Source: Camarhynchus parvulus (Eukaryota; Chordata; Aves; Passeriformes; Thraupidae). Taken from it: a DNA stretch of 64,000 nucleotides. Under the pieces are notes generated by a model that was not told where the DNA came from, did no database searches, and worked only from the letters and a program-made list of their open reading frames with translations. The DNA lies in assembly GCF_901933205.1 (NCBI RefSeq), contig NW_022148963.1, positions 1 through 64,000 on the forward strand. The letters are read 5' to 3'. Within the stretch, counting starts at the first letter, position 1; each line of letters opens with the position of its first letter. Shown in pieces: positions 9,541 to 21,700 of the stretch. A program made the translations under genes and the position numbers.

Positions 9541-12500
9541 GGAGGAAAAGGGCCGATGTTGGTGTATGGGGTCCTGAGGCCAGGAGTGGCCGGCTGCCTC
9601 CTGAAATTCGGTGATTTTCAAGATTGTTCCCAGACCCAAGCAGGCACCAGTGGCAACTCGGGCTGGTTTGAGAGTGCCAAGGGACTCCTGCAATCTGCCA
9701 TAAAGAACCAGGGCTGGTGAGTTTTCTTTGGAGGGAAAAGGGCCGATGTTGGTGTATGGGGTCCTGAGGCCAGGAGTGGCCGGCTGCCTCCTGAAATTCG
9801 GTGATTTTCAAGATTGTTCCCAGACCCAAGCAGGCACCAGTGGCAACTCGGGCTGGTTTGAGAGTGCCAAGGGACTCCTGCAATCTGCCATAAAGAACCA
9901 GGGCTGGTGAGTTTTCTTTGGAGGGAAAAGGGCCGATGTTGGTGTATGGGGTCCTGAGGCCAGGAGTGGCCGGCTGCCTCCTGAAATTCGGTGATTTTCA
10001 AGATTGTTCCCAGACCCAAGCAGGCACCAGTGGCAACTCGGGCTGGTTTGAGAGTGCCAAGGGACTCCTGCAATCTGCCATAAAGAACCAGGGCTGGTGA
10101 GTTTTCTTTGGAGGGAAAAGGGCCGATGTTGGTGTATGGGGTCCTGAGGCCAGGAGTGGCCGGCTGCCTCCTGAAATTCGGTGATTTTCAAGATTGTTCC
10201 CAGACCCAAGCAGGCACCAGTGGCAACTCGGGCTGGTTTGAGAGTGCCAAGGGACTCCTGCAATCTGCCATAAAGAACCAGGGCTGGTGAGTTTTCTTTG
10301 GAGGGAAAAGGGCCGATGTTGGTGTATGGGGTCCTGAGGCCAGGAGTGGCCGGCTGCCTCCTGAAATTCGGTGATTTTCAAGATTGTTCCCAGACCCAAG
10401 CAGGCACCAGTGGCAACTCGGGCTGGTTTGAGAGTGCCAAGGGACTCCTGCAATCTGCCATAAAGAACCAGGGCTGGTGAGTTTTCTTTGGAGGGAAAAG
10501 GGCCGATGTTGGTGTATGGGGTCCTGAGGCCAGGAGTGGCCGGCTGCCTCCTGAAATTCGGTGATTTTCAAGATTGTTCCCAGACCCAAGCAGGCACCAG
10601 TGGCAACTCGGGCTGGTTTGAGAGTGCCAAGGGACTCCTGCAATCTGCCATAAAGAACCAGGGCTGGTGAGTTTTCTTTGGAGGGAAAAGGGCCGATGTT
10701 GGTGTATGGGGTCCTGAGGCCAGGAGTGGCCGGCTGCCTCCTGAAATTCGGTGATTTTCAAGATTGTTCCCAGACCCAAGCAGGCACCAGTGGCAACTCG
10801 GGCTGGTTTGAGAGTGCCAAGGGACTCCTGCAATCTGCCATAAAGAACCAGGGCTGGTGAGTTTTCTTTGGAGGGAAAAGGGCCGATGTTGGTGTATGGG
10901 GTCCTGAGGCCAGGAGTGGCCGGCTGCCTCCTGAAATTCGGTGATTTTCAAGATTGTTCCCAGACCCAAGCAGGCACCAGTGGCAACTCGGGCTGGTTTG
11001 AGAGTGCCAAGGGACTCCTGCAATCTGCCATAAAGAACCAGGGCTGGTGAGTTTTCTTTGGAGGGAAAAGGGCCGATGTTGGTGTATGGGGTCCTGAGGC
11101 CAGGAGTGGCCGGCTGCCTCCTGAAATTCGGTGATTTTCAAGATTGTTCCCAGACCCAAGCAGGCACCAGTGGCAACTCGGGCTGGTTTGAGAGTGCCAA
11201 GGGACTCCTGCAATCTGCCATAAAGAACCAGGGCTGGTGAGTTTTCTTTGGAGGGAAAAGGGCCGATGTTGGTGTATGGGGTCCTGAGGCCAGGAGTGGC
11301 CGGCTGCCTCCTGAAATTCGGTGATTTTCAAGATTGTTCCCAGACCCAAGCAGGCACCAGTGGCAACTCGGGCTGGTTTGAGAGTGCCAAGGGACTCCTG
11401 CAATCTGCCATAAAGAACCAGGGCTGGTGAGTTTTCTTTGGAGGGAAAAGGGCCGATGTTGGTGTATGGGGTCCTGAGGCCAGGAGTGGCCGGCTGCCTC
11501 CTGAAATTCGGTGATTTTCAAGATTGTTCCCAGACCCAAGCAGGCACCAGTGGCAACTCGGGCTGGTTTGAGAGTGCCAAGGGACTCCTGCAATCTGCCA
11601 TAAAGAACCAGGGCTGGTGAGTTTTCTTTGGAGGGAAAAGGGCCGATGTTGGTGTATGGGGTCCTGAGGCCAGGAGTGGCCGGCTGCCTCCTGAAATTCG
11701 GTGATTTTCAAGATTGTTCCCAGACCCAAGCAGGCACCAGTGGCAACTCGGGCTGGTTTGAGAGTGCCAAGGGACTCCTGCAATCTGCCATAAAGAACCA
11801 GGGCTGGTGAGTTTTCTTTGGAGGGAAAAGGGCCGATGTTGGTGTATGGGGTCCTGAGGCCAGGAGTGGCCGGCTGCCTCCTGAAATTCGGTGATTTTCA
11901 AGATTGTTCCCAGACCCAAGCAGGCACCAGTGGCAACTCGGGCTGGTTTGAGAGTGCCAAGGGACTCCTGCAATCTGCCATAAAGAACCAGGGCTGGTGA
12001 GTTTTCTTTGGAGGGAAAAGGGCCGATGTTGGTGTATGGGGTCCTGAGGCCAGGAGTGGCCGGCTGCCTCCTGAAATTCGGTGATTTTCAAGATTGTTCC
12101 CAGACCCAAGCAGGCACCAGTGGCAACTCGGGCTGGTTTGAGAGTGCCAAGGGACTCCTGCAATCTGCCATAAAGAACCAGGGCTGGTGAGTTTTCTTTG
12201 GAGGGAAAAGGGCCGATGTTGGTGTATGGGGTCCTGAGGCCAGGAGTGGCCGGCTGCCTCCTGAAATTCGGTGATTTTCAAGATTGTTCCCAGACCCAAG
12301 CAGGCACCAGTGGCAACTCGGGCTGGTTTGAGAGTGCCAAGGGACTCCTGCAATCTGCCATAAAGAACCAGGGCTGGTGAGTTTTCTTTGGAGGGAAAAG
12401 GGCCGATGTTGGTGTATGGGGTCCTGAGGCCAGGAGTGGCCGGCTGCCTCCTGAAATTCGGTGATTTTCAAGATTGTTCCCAGACCCAAGCAGGCACCAG

Positions 12501-14477
12501 TGGCAACTCGGGCTGGTTTGAGAGTGCCAAGGGACTCCTGCAATCTGCCATAAAGAACCAGGGCTGGTGAGTTTTCTTTGGAGGGAAAAGGGCCGATGTT
12601 GGTGTATGGGGTCCTGAGGCCAGGAGTGGCCGGCTGCCTCCTGAAATTCGGTGATTTTCAAGATTGTTCCCAGACCCAAGCAGGCACCAGTGGCAACTCG
12701 GGCTGGTTTGAGAGTGCCAAGGGACTCCTGCAATCTGCCATAAAGAACCAGGGCTGGTGAGTTTTCTTTGGAGGGAAAAGGGCCGATGTTGGTGTATGGG
12801 GTCCTGAGGCCAGGAGTGGCCGGCTGCCTCCTGAAATTCGGTGATTTTCAAGATTGTTCCCAGACCCAAGCAGGCACCAGTGGCAACTCGGGCTGGTTTG
12901 AGAGTGCCAAGGGACTCCTGCAATCTGCCATAAAGAACCAGGGCTGGTGAGTTTTCTTTGGAGGGAAAAGGGCCGATGTTGGTGTATGGGGTCCTGAGGC
13001 CAGGAGTGGCCGGCTGCCTCCTGAAATTCGGTGATTTTCAAGATTGTTCCCAGACCCAAGCAGGCACCAGTGGCAACTCGGGCTGGTTTGAGAGTGCCAA
13101 GGGACTCCTGCAATCTGCCATAAAGAACCAGGGCTGGTGAGTTTTCTTTGGAGGGAAAAGGGCCGATGTTGGTGTATGGGGTCCTGAGGCCAGGAGTGGC
13201 CGGCTGCCTCCTGAAATTCGGTGATTTTCAAGATTGTTCCCAGACCCAAGCAGGCACCAGTGGCAACTCGGGCTGGTTTGAGAGTGCCAAGGGACTCCTG
13301 CAATCTGCCATAAAGAACCAGGGCTGGTGAGTTTTCTTTGGAGGGAAAAGGGCCGATGTTGGTGTATGGGGTCCTGAGGCCAGGAGTGGCCGGCTGCCTC
13401 CTGAAATTCGGTGATTTTCAAGATTGTTCCCAGACCCAAGCAGGCACCAGTGGCAACTCGGGCTGGTTTGAGAGTGCCAAGGGACTCCTGCAATCTGCCA
13501 TAAAGAACCAGGGCTGGTGAGTTTTCTTTGGAGGGAAAAGGGCCGATGTTGGTGTATGGGGTCCTGAGGCCAGGAGTGGCCGGCTGCCTCCTGAAATTCG
13601 GTGATTTTCAAGATTGTTCCCAGACCCAAGCAGGCACCAGTGGCAACTCGGGCTGGTTTGAGAGTGCCAAGGGACTCCTGCAATCTGCCATAAAGAACCA
13701 GGGCTGGTGAGTTTTCTTTGGAGGGAAAAGGGCCGATGTTGGTGTATGGGGTCCTGAGGCCAGGAGTGGCCGGCTGCCTCCTGAAATTCGGTGATTTTCA
13801 AGATTGTTCCCAGACCCAAGCAGGCACCAGTGGCAACTCGGGCTGGTTTGAGAGTGCCAAGGGACTCCTGCAATCTGCCATAAAGAACCAGGGCTGGTGA
13901 GTTTTCTTTGGAGGGAAAAGGGCCGATGTTGGTGTATGGGGTCCTGAGGCCAGGAGTGGCCGGCTGCCTCCTGAAATTCGGTGATTTTCAAGATTGTTCC
14001 CAGACCCAAGCAGGCACCAGTGGCAACTCGGGCTGGTTTGAGAGTGCCAAGGGACTCCTGCAATCTGCCATAAAGAACCAGGGCTGGTGAGTTTTCTTTG
14101 GAGGGAAAAGGGCCGATGTTGGTGTATGGGGTCCTGAGGCCAGGAGTGGCCGGCTGCCTCCTGAAATTCGGTGATTTTCAAGATTGTTCCCAGACCCAAG
14201 CAGGCACCAGTGGCAACTCGGGCTGGTTTGAGAGTGCCAAGGGACTCCTGCAATCTGCCATAAAGAACCAGGGCTGGTGAGTTTTCTTTGGAGGGAAAAG
14301 GGCCGATGTTGGTGTATGGGGTCCTGAGGCCAGGAGTGGCCGGCTGCCTCCTGAAATTCGGTGATTTTCAAGATTGTTCCCAGACCCAAGCAGGCACCAG
14401 TGGCAACTCGGGCTGGTTTGAGAGTGCCAAGGGACTCCTGCAATCTGCCATAAAGAACCAGGGCTGGTGAGTTTTCT

Positions 14478-17400
14478 TTGGAGGGAAAAGGGCCGATGTT
14501 GGTGTATGGGGTCCTGAGGCCAGGAGTGGCCGGCTGCCTCCTGAAATTCGGTGATTTTCAAGATTGTTCCCAGACCCAAGCAGGCACCAGTGGCAACTCG
14601 GGCTGGTTTGAGAGTGCCAAGGGACTCCTGCAAACTGCCATAAAGAACCAGGGCTGGTGAGTTTTCTTTGGAGGAAAAGGGCCGATGTTGGTGTATGGGG
14701 TCCTGAGGCCAGGAGTGGCCGGCTGCCTCCTGAAATTCGGTGATTTTCAAGATTGTTCCCAGACCCAAGCAGGCACCAGTGGCAACTCGGGCTGGTTTGA
14801 GAGTGCCAAGGGACTCCTGCAATCTGCCATAAAGAACCAGGGCTGGTGAGTTTTCTTTGGAGGAAAAGGGCCGATGTTGGTGTATGGGGTCCTGAGGCCA
14901 GGAGTGGCCGGCTGCCTCCTGAAATTCGGTGATTTTCAAGATTGTTCCCAGACCCAAGCAGGCACCAGTGGCAACTCGGGCTGGTTTGAGAGTGCCAAGG
15001 GACTCCTGCAATCTGCCATAAAGAACCAGGGCTGGTGAGTTTTCCTTTGGAGGGAAAAGGGCCGATGTTGGTGTATGGGGTCCTGAGGCCAGGAGTGGCC
15101 GGCTGCCTCCTGAAATTCGGTGATTTTCAAGATTGTTCCCAGACCCAAGCAGGCACCAGTGGCAACTCGGGCTGGTTTGAGAGTGCCAAGGGACTCCTGC
15201 AATCTGCCATAAAGAACCAGGGCTGGTGAGTTTTCTTTGGAGGAAAAGGGCCGATGTTGGTGTATGGGGTCCTGAGGCCAGGAGTGGCCGGCTGCCTCCT
15301 GAAATTCGGTGATTTTCAAGATTGTTCCCAGACCCAAGCAGGCACCAGTGGCAACTCGGGCTGGTTTGAGAGTGCCAAGGGACTCCTGCAATCTGCCATA
15401 AAGAACCAGGGCTGGTGAGTTTTCTTTGGAGGGAAAAGGGCCGATGTTGGTGTATGGGGTCCTGAGGCCAGGAGTGGCCGGCTGCCTCCTGAAATTCGGT
15501 GATTTTCAAGATTGTTCCCAGACCCAAGCAGGCACCAGTGGCAACTCGGGCTGGTTTGAGAGTGCCAAGGGACTCCTGCAATCTGCCATAAAGAACCAGG
15601 GCTGGTGAGTTTTCCTTTGGAGGGAAAAGGGCCGATGTTGGTGTATGGGGTCCTGAGGCCAGGAGTGGCCGGCTGCCTCCTGAAATTCGGTGATTTTCAA
15701 GATTGTTCCCAGACCCAAGCAGGCACCAGTGGCAACTCGGGCTGGTTTGAGAGTGCCAAGGGACTCCTGCAATCTGCCATAAAGAACCAGGGCTGGTGAG
15801 TTTTCTTTGGAGGGAAAAGGGCCGATGTTGGTGTATGGGGTCCTGAGGCCAGGAGTGGCCGGCTGCCTCCTGAAATTCGGTGATTTTCAAGATTGTTCCC
15901 AGACCCAAGCAGGCACCAGTGGCAACTCGGGCTGGTTTGAGAGTGCCAAGGGACTCCTGCAATCTGCCATAAAGAACCAGGGCTGGTGAGTTTTCTTTGG
16001 AGGAAAAGGGCCGATGTTGGTGTATGGGGTCCTGAGGCCAGGAGTGGCCGGCTGCCTCCTGAAATTCGGTGATTTTCAAGATTGTTCCCAGACCCAAGCA
16101 GGCACCAGTGGCAACTCGGGCTGGTTTGAGAGTGCCAAGGGACTCCTGCAATCTGCCATAAAGAACCAGGGCTGGTGAGTTTTCTTTGGAGGGAAAAGGG
16201 CCGATGTTGGTGTATGGGGTCCTGAGGCCAGGAGTGGCCGGCTGCCTCCTGAAATTCGGTGATTTTCAAGATTGTTCCCAGACCCAAGCAGGCACCAGTG
16301 GCAACTCGGGCTGGTTTGAGAGTGCCAAGGGACTCCTGCAATCTGCCATAAAGAACCAGGGCTGGTGAGTTTTCCTTTGGAGGGAAAAGGGCCGATGTTG
16401 GTGTATGGGGTCCTGAGGCCAGGAGTGGCCGGCTGCCTCCTGAAATTCGGTGATTTTCAAGATTGTTCCCAGACCCAAGCAGGCACCAGTGGCAACTCGG
16501 GCTGGTTTGAGAGTGCCAAGGGACTCCTGCAATCTGCCATAAAGAACCAGGGCTGGTGAGTTTTCCTTTGGAGGGAAAAGGGCCGATGTTGGTGTATGGG
16601 GTCCTGAGGCCAGGAGTGGCCGGCTGCCTCCTGAAATTCGGTGATTTTCAAGATTGTTCCCAGACCCAAGCAGGCACCAGTGGCAACTCGGGCTGGTTTG
16701 AGAGTGCCAAGGGACTCCTGCAATCTGCCATAAAGAACCAGGGCTGGTGAGTTTTCTTTGGAGGGAAAAGGGCCGATGTTGGTGTATGGGGTCCTGAGGC
16801 CAGGAGTGGCCGGCTGCCTCCTGAAATTCGGTGATTTTCAAGATTGTTCCCAGACCCAAGCAGGCACCAGTGGCAACTCGGGCTGGTTTGAGAGTGCCAA
16901 GGGACTCCTGCAATCTGCCATAAAGAACCAGGGCTGGTGAGTTTTCTTTGGAGGGAAAAGGGCCGATGTTGGTGTATGGGGTCCTGAGGCCAGGAGTGGC
17001 CGGCTGCCTCCTGAAATTCGGTGATTTTCAAGATTGTTCCCAGACCCAAGCAGGCACCAGTGGCAACTCGGGCTGGTTTGAGAGTGCCAAGGGACTCCTG
17101 CAATCTGCCATAAAGAACCAGGGCTGGTGAGTTTTCTTTGGAGGGAAAAGGGCCGATGTTGGTGTATGGGGTCCTGAGGCCAGGAGTGGCCGGCTGCCTC
17201 CTGAAATTCGGTGATTTTCAAGATTGTTCCCAGACCCAAGCAGGCACCAGTGGCAACTCGGGCTGGTTTGAGAGTGCCAAGGGACTCCTGCAATCTGCCA
17301 TAAAGAACCAGGGCTGGTGAGTTTTCTTTGGAGGAAAAGGGCCGATGTTGGTGTATGGGGTCCTGAGGCCAGGAGTGGCCGGCTGCCTCCTGAAATTCGG

Positions 17401-20400
17401 TGATTTTCAAGATTGTTCCCAGACCCAAGCAGGCACCAGTGGCAACTCGGGCTGGTTTGAGAGTGCCAAGGGACTCCTGCAATCTGCCATAAAGAACCAG
17501 GGCTGGTGAGTTTTCTTTGGAGGGAAAAGGGCCGATGTTGGTGTATGGGGTCCTGAGGCCAGGAGTGGCCGGCTGCCTCCTGAAATTCGGTGATTTTCAA
17601 GATTGTTCCCAGACCCAAGCAGGCACCTTTGGCAACTCGGGCTGGTTTGAGAGTGCCAAGGGACTCCTGCAATCTGCCATAAAGAACCAGGGCTGGTGAG
17701 TTTTCTTTGGAGGAAAAGGGCCGATGTTGGTGTATGGGGTCCTGAGGCCAGGAGTGGCCGGCTGCCTCCTGAAATTCGGTGATTTTCAAGATTGTTCCCA
17801 GACCCAAGCAGGCACCAGTGGCAACTCGGGCTGGTTTGAGAGTGCCAAGGGACTCCTGCAATCTGCCATAAAGAACCAGGGCTGGTGAGTTTTCCTTTGG
17901 AGGGAAAAGGGCCGATGTTGGTGTATGGGGTCCTGAGGCCAGGAGTGGCCGGCTGCCTCCTGAAATTCGGTGATTTTCAAGATTGTTCCCAGACCCAAGC
18001 AGGCACCAGTGGCAACTCGGGCTGGTTTGAGAGTGCCAAGGGACTCCTGCAATCTGCCATAAAGAACCAGGGCTGGTGAGTTTTCTTTGGAGGGAAAAGG
18101 GCCGATGTTGGTGTATGGGGTCCTGAGGCCAGGAGTGGCCGGCTGCCTCCTGAAATTCGGTGATTTTCAAGATTGTTCCCAGACCCAAGCAGGCACCAGT
18201 GGCAACTCGGGCTGGTTTGAGAGTGCCAAGGGACTCCTGCAATCTGCCATAAAGAACCAGGGCTGGTGAGTTTTCCTTTGGAGGGAAAAGGGCCGATGTT
18301 GGTGTATGGGGTCCTGAGGCCAGGAGTGGCCGGCTGCCTCCTGAAATTCGGTGATTTTCAAGATTGTTCCCAGACCCAAGCAGGCACCAGTGGCAACTCG
18401 GGCTGGTTTGAGAGTGCCAAGGGACTCCTGCAATCTGCCATAAAGAACCAGGGCTGGTGAGTTTTCTTTGGAGGGAAAAGGGCCGATGTTGGTGTATGGG
18501 GTCCTGAGGCCAGGAGTGGCCGGCTGCCTCCTGAAATTCGGTGATTTTCAAGATTGTTCCCAGACCCAAGCAGGCACCAGTGGCAACTCGGGCTGGTTTG
18601 AGAGTGCCAAGGGACTCCTGCAATCTGCCATAAAGAACCAGGGCTGGTGAGTTTTCTTTGGAGGAAAAGGGCCGATGTTGGTGTATGGGGTCCTGAGGCC
18701 AGGAGTGGCCGGCTGCCTCCTGAAATTCGGTGATTTTCAAGATTGTTCCCAGACCCAAGCAGGCACCAGTGGCAACTCGGGCTGGTTTGAGAGTGCCAAG
18801 GGACTCCTGCAATCTGCCATAAAGAACCAGGGCTGGTGAGTTTTCTTTTGGAGGGAAAAGGGCCGATGTTGGTGTATGGGGTCCTGAGGCCAGGAGTGGC
18901 CGGCTGCCTCCTGAAATTCGGTGATTTTCAAGATTGTTCCCAGACCCAAGCAGGCACCAGTGGCAACTCGGGCTGGTTTGAGAGTGCCAAGGGACTCCTG
19001 CAATCTGCCATAAAGAACCAGGGCTGGTGAGTTTTCTTTGGAGGGAAAAGGGCCGATGTTGGTGTATGGGGTCCTGAGGCCAGGAGTGGCCGGCTGCCTC
19101 CTGAAATTCGGTGATTTTCAAGATTGTTCCCAGACCCAAGCAGGCACCAGTGGCAACTCGGGCTGGTTTGAGAGTGCCAAGGGACTCCTGCAATCTGCCA
19201 TAAAGAACCAGGGCTGGTGAGTTTTCTTTGGAGGGAAAAGGGCCGATGTTGGTGTATGGGGTCCTGAGGCCAGGAGTGGCCGGCTGCCTCCTGAAATTCG
19301 GTGATTTTCAAGATTGTTCCCAGACCCAAGCAGGCACCAGTGGCAACTCGGGCTGGTTTGAGAGTGCCAAGGGACTCCTGCAATCTGCCATAAAGAACCA
19401 GGGCTGGTGAGTTTTCTTTGGAGGGAAAAGGGCCGATGTTGGTGTATGGGGTCCTGAGGCCAGGAGTGGCCGGCTGCCTCCTGAAATTCGGTGATTTTCA
19501 AGATTGTTCCCAGACCCAAGCAGGCACCAGTGGCAACTCGGGCTGGTTTGAGAGTGCCAAGGGACTCCTGCAATCTGCCATAAAGAACCAGGGCTGGTGA
19601 GTTTTCTTTGGAGGGAAAAGGGCCGATGTTGGTGTATGGGGTCCTGAGGCCAGGAGTGGCCGGCTGCCTCCTGAAATTCGGTGATTTTCAAGATTGTTCC
19701 CAGACCCAAGCAGGCACCAGTGGCAACTCGGGCTGGTTTGAGAGTGCCAAGGGACTCCTGCAATCTGCCATAAAGAACCAGGGCTGGTGAGTTTTCTTTG
19801 GAGGGAAAAGGGCCGATGTTGGTGTATGGGGTCCTGAGGCCAGGAGTGGCCGGCTGCCTCCTGAAATTCGGTGATTTTCAAGATTGTTCCCAGACCCAAG
19901 CAGGCACCAGTGGCAACTCGGGCTGGTTTGAGAGTGCCAAGGGACTCCTGCAATCTGCCATAAAGAACCAGGGCTGGTGAGTTTTCCTTTGGAGGGAAAA
20001 GGGCCGATGTTGGTGTATGGGGTCCTGAGGCCAGGAGTGGCCGGCTGCCTCCTGAAATTCGGTGATTTTCAAGATTGTTCCCAGACCCAAGCAGGCACCA
20101 GTGGCAACTCGGGCTGGTTTGAGAGTGCCAAGGGACTCCTGCAATCTGCCATAAAGAACCAGGGCTGGTGAGTTTTCTTTGGAGGGAAAAGGGCCGATGT
20201 TGGTGTATGGGGTCCTGAGGCCAGGAGTGGCCGGCTGCCTCCTGAAATTCGGTGATTTTCAAGATTGTTCCCAGACCCAAGCAGGCACCAGTGGCAACTC
20301 GGGCTGGTTTGAGAGTGCCAAGGGACTCCTGCAATCTGCCATAAAGAACCAGGGCTGGTGAGTTTTCCTTTGGAGGGAAAAGGGCCGATGTTGGTGTATG

Positions 20401-21700
20401 GGGTCCTGAGGCCAGGAGTGGCCGGCTGCCTCCTGAAATTCGGTGATTTTCAAGATTGTTCCCAGACCCAAGCAGGCACCAGTGGCAACTCGGGCTGGTT
20501 TGAGAGTGCCAAGGGACTCCTGCAATCTGCCATAAAGAACCAGGGCTGGTGAGTTTTCTTTGGAGGGAAAAGGGCCGATGTTGGTGTATGGGGTCCTGAG
20601 GCCAGGAGTGGCCGGCTGCCTCCTGAAATTCGGTGATTTTCAAGATTGTTCCCAGACCCAAGCAGGCACCAGTGGCAACTCGGGCTGGTTTGAGAGTGCC
20701 AAGGGACTCCTGCAATCTGCCATAAAGAACCAGGGCTGGTGAGTTTTCTTTGGAGGGAAAAGGGCCGATGTTGGTGTATGGGGTCCTGAGGCCAGGAGTG
20801 GCCGGCTGCCTCCTGAAATTCGGTGATTTTCAAGATTGTTCCCAGACCCAAGCAGGCACCAGTGGCAACTCGGGCTGGTTTGAGAGTGCCAAGGGACTCC
20901 TGCAATCTGCCATAAAGAACCAGGGCTGGTGAGTTTTCTTTGGAGGGAAAAGGGCCGATGTTGGTGTATGGGGTCCTGAGGCCAGGAGTGGCCGGCTGCC
21001 TCCTGAAATTCGGTGATTTTCAAGATTGTTCCCAGACCCAAGCAGGCACCAGTGGCAACTCGGGCTGGTTTGAGAGTGCCAAGGGACTCCTGCAATCTGC
21101 CATAAAGAACCAGGGCTGGTGAGTTTTCTTTGGAGGGAAAAGGGCCGATGTTGGTGTATGGGGTCCTGAGGCCAGGAGTGGCCGGCTGCCTCCTGAAATT
21201 CGGTGATTTTCAAGATTGTTCCCAGACCCAAGCAGGCACCAGTGGCAACTCGGGCTGGTTTGAGAGTGCCAAGGGACTCCTGCAATCTGCCATAAAGAAC
21301 CAGGGCTGGTGAGTTTTCTTTGGAGGGAAAAGGGCCGATGTTGGTGTATGGGGTCCTGAGGCCAGGAGTGGCCGGCTGCCTCCTGAAATTCGGTGATTTT
21401 CAAGATTGTTCCCAGACCCAAGCAGGCACCAGTGGCAACTCGGGCTGGTTTGAGAGTGCCAAGGGACTCCTGCAATCTGCCATAAAGAACCAGGGCTGGT
21501 GAGTTTTCTTTGGAGGAAAAGGGCCGATGTTGGTGTATGGGGTCCTGAGGCCAGGAGTGGCCGGCTGCCTCCTGAAATTCGGTGATTTTCAAGATTGTTC
21601 CCAGACCCAAGCAGGCACCAGTGGCAACTCGGGCTGGTTTGAGAGTGCCAAGGGACTCCTGCAATCTGCCATAAAGAACCAGGGCTGGTGAGTTTTCTTT
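14478..21700. repeat. Local sub-family inside the core (CCTTTGG and GGAGGAAAAGG copies)
   Basis: Of ten copies with an extra C (TTTTCCTTTGG), eight lie at about 15045, 15614, 16373, 16564, 17894, 18274, 19986 and 20367; the other two are at about 8015 and 26257. Copies with one G missing (GGAGGAAAAGG) cluster in the same interval at about 14671, 14860, 15240, 16002, 17331, 17711, 18661 and 21515. The two kinds interleave, so the interval behaves as a locally amplified sub-family. Spacing between extra-C copies is 3, 4, 1, 7, 2, 9 and 2 units, so there is no fixed higher-order period. The length changes here also create the longest minus-strand open frames. Confidence 0.7.
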
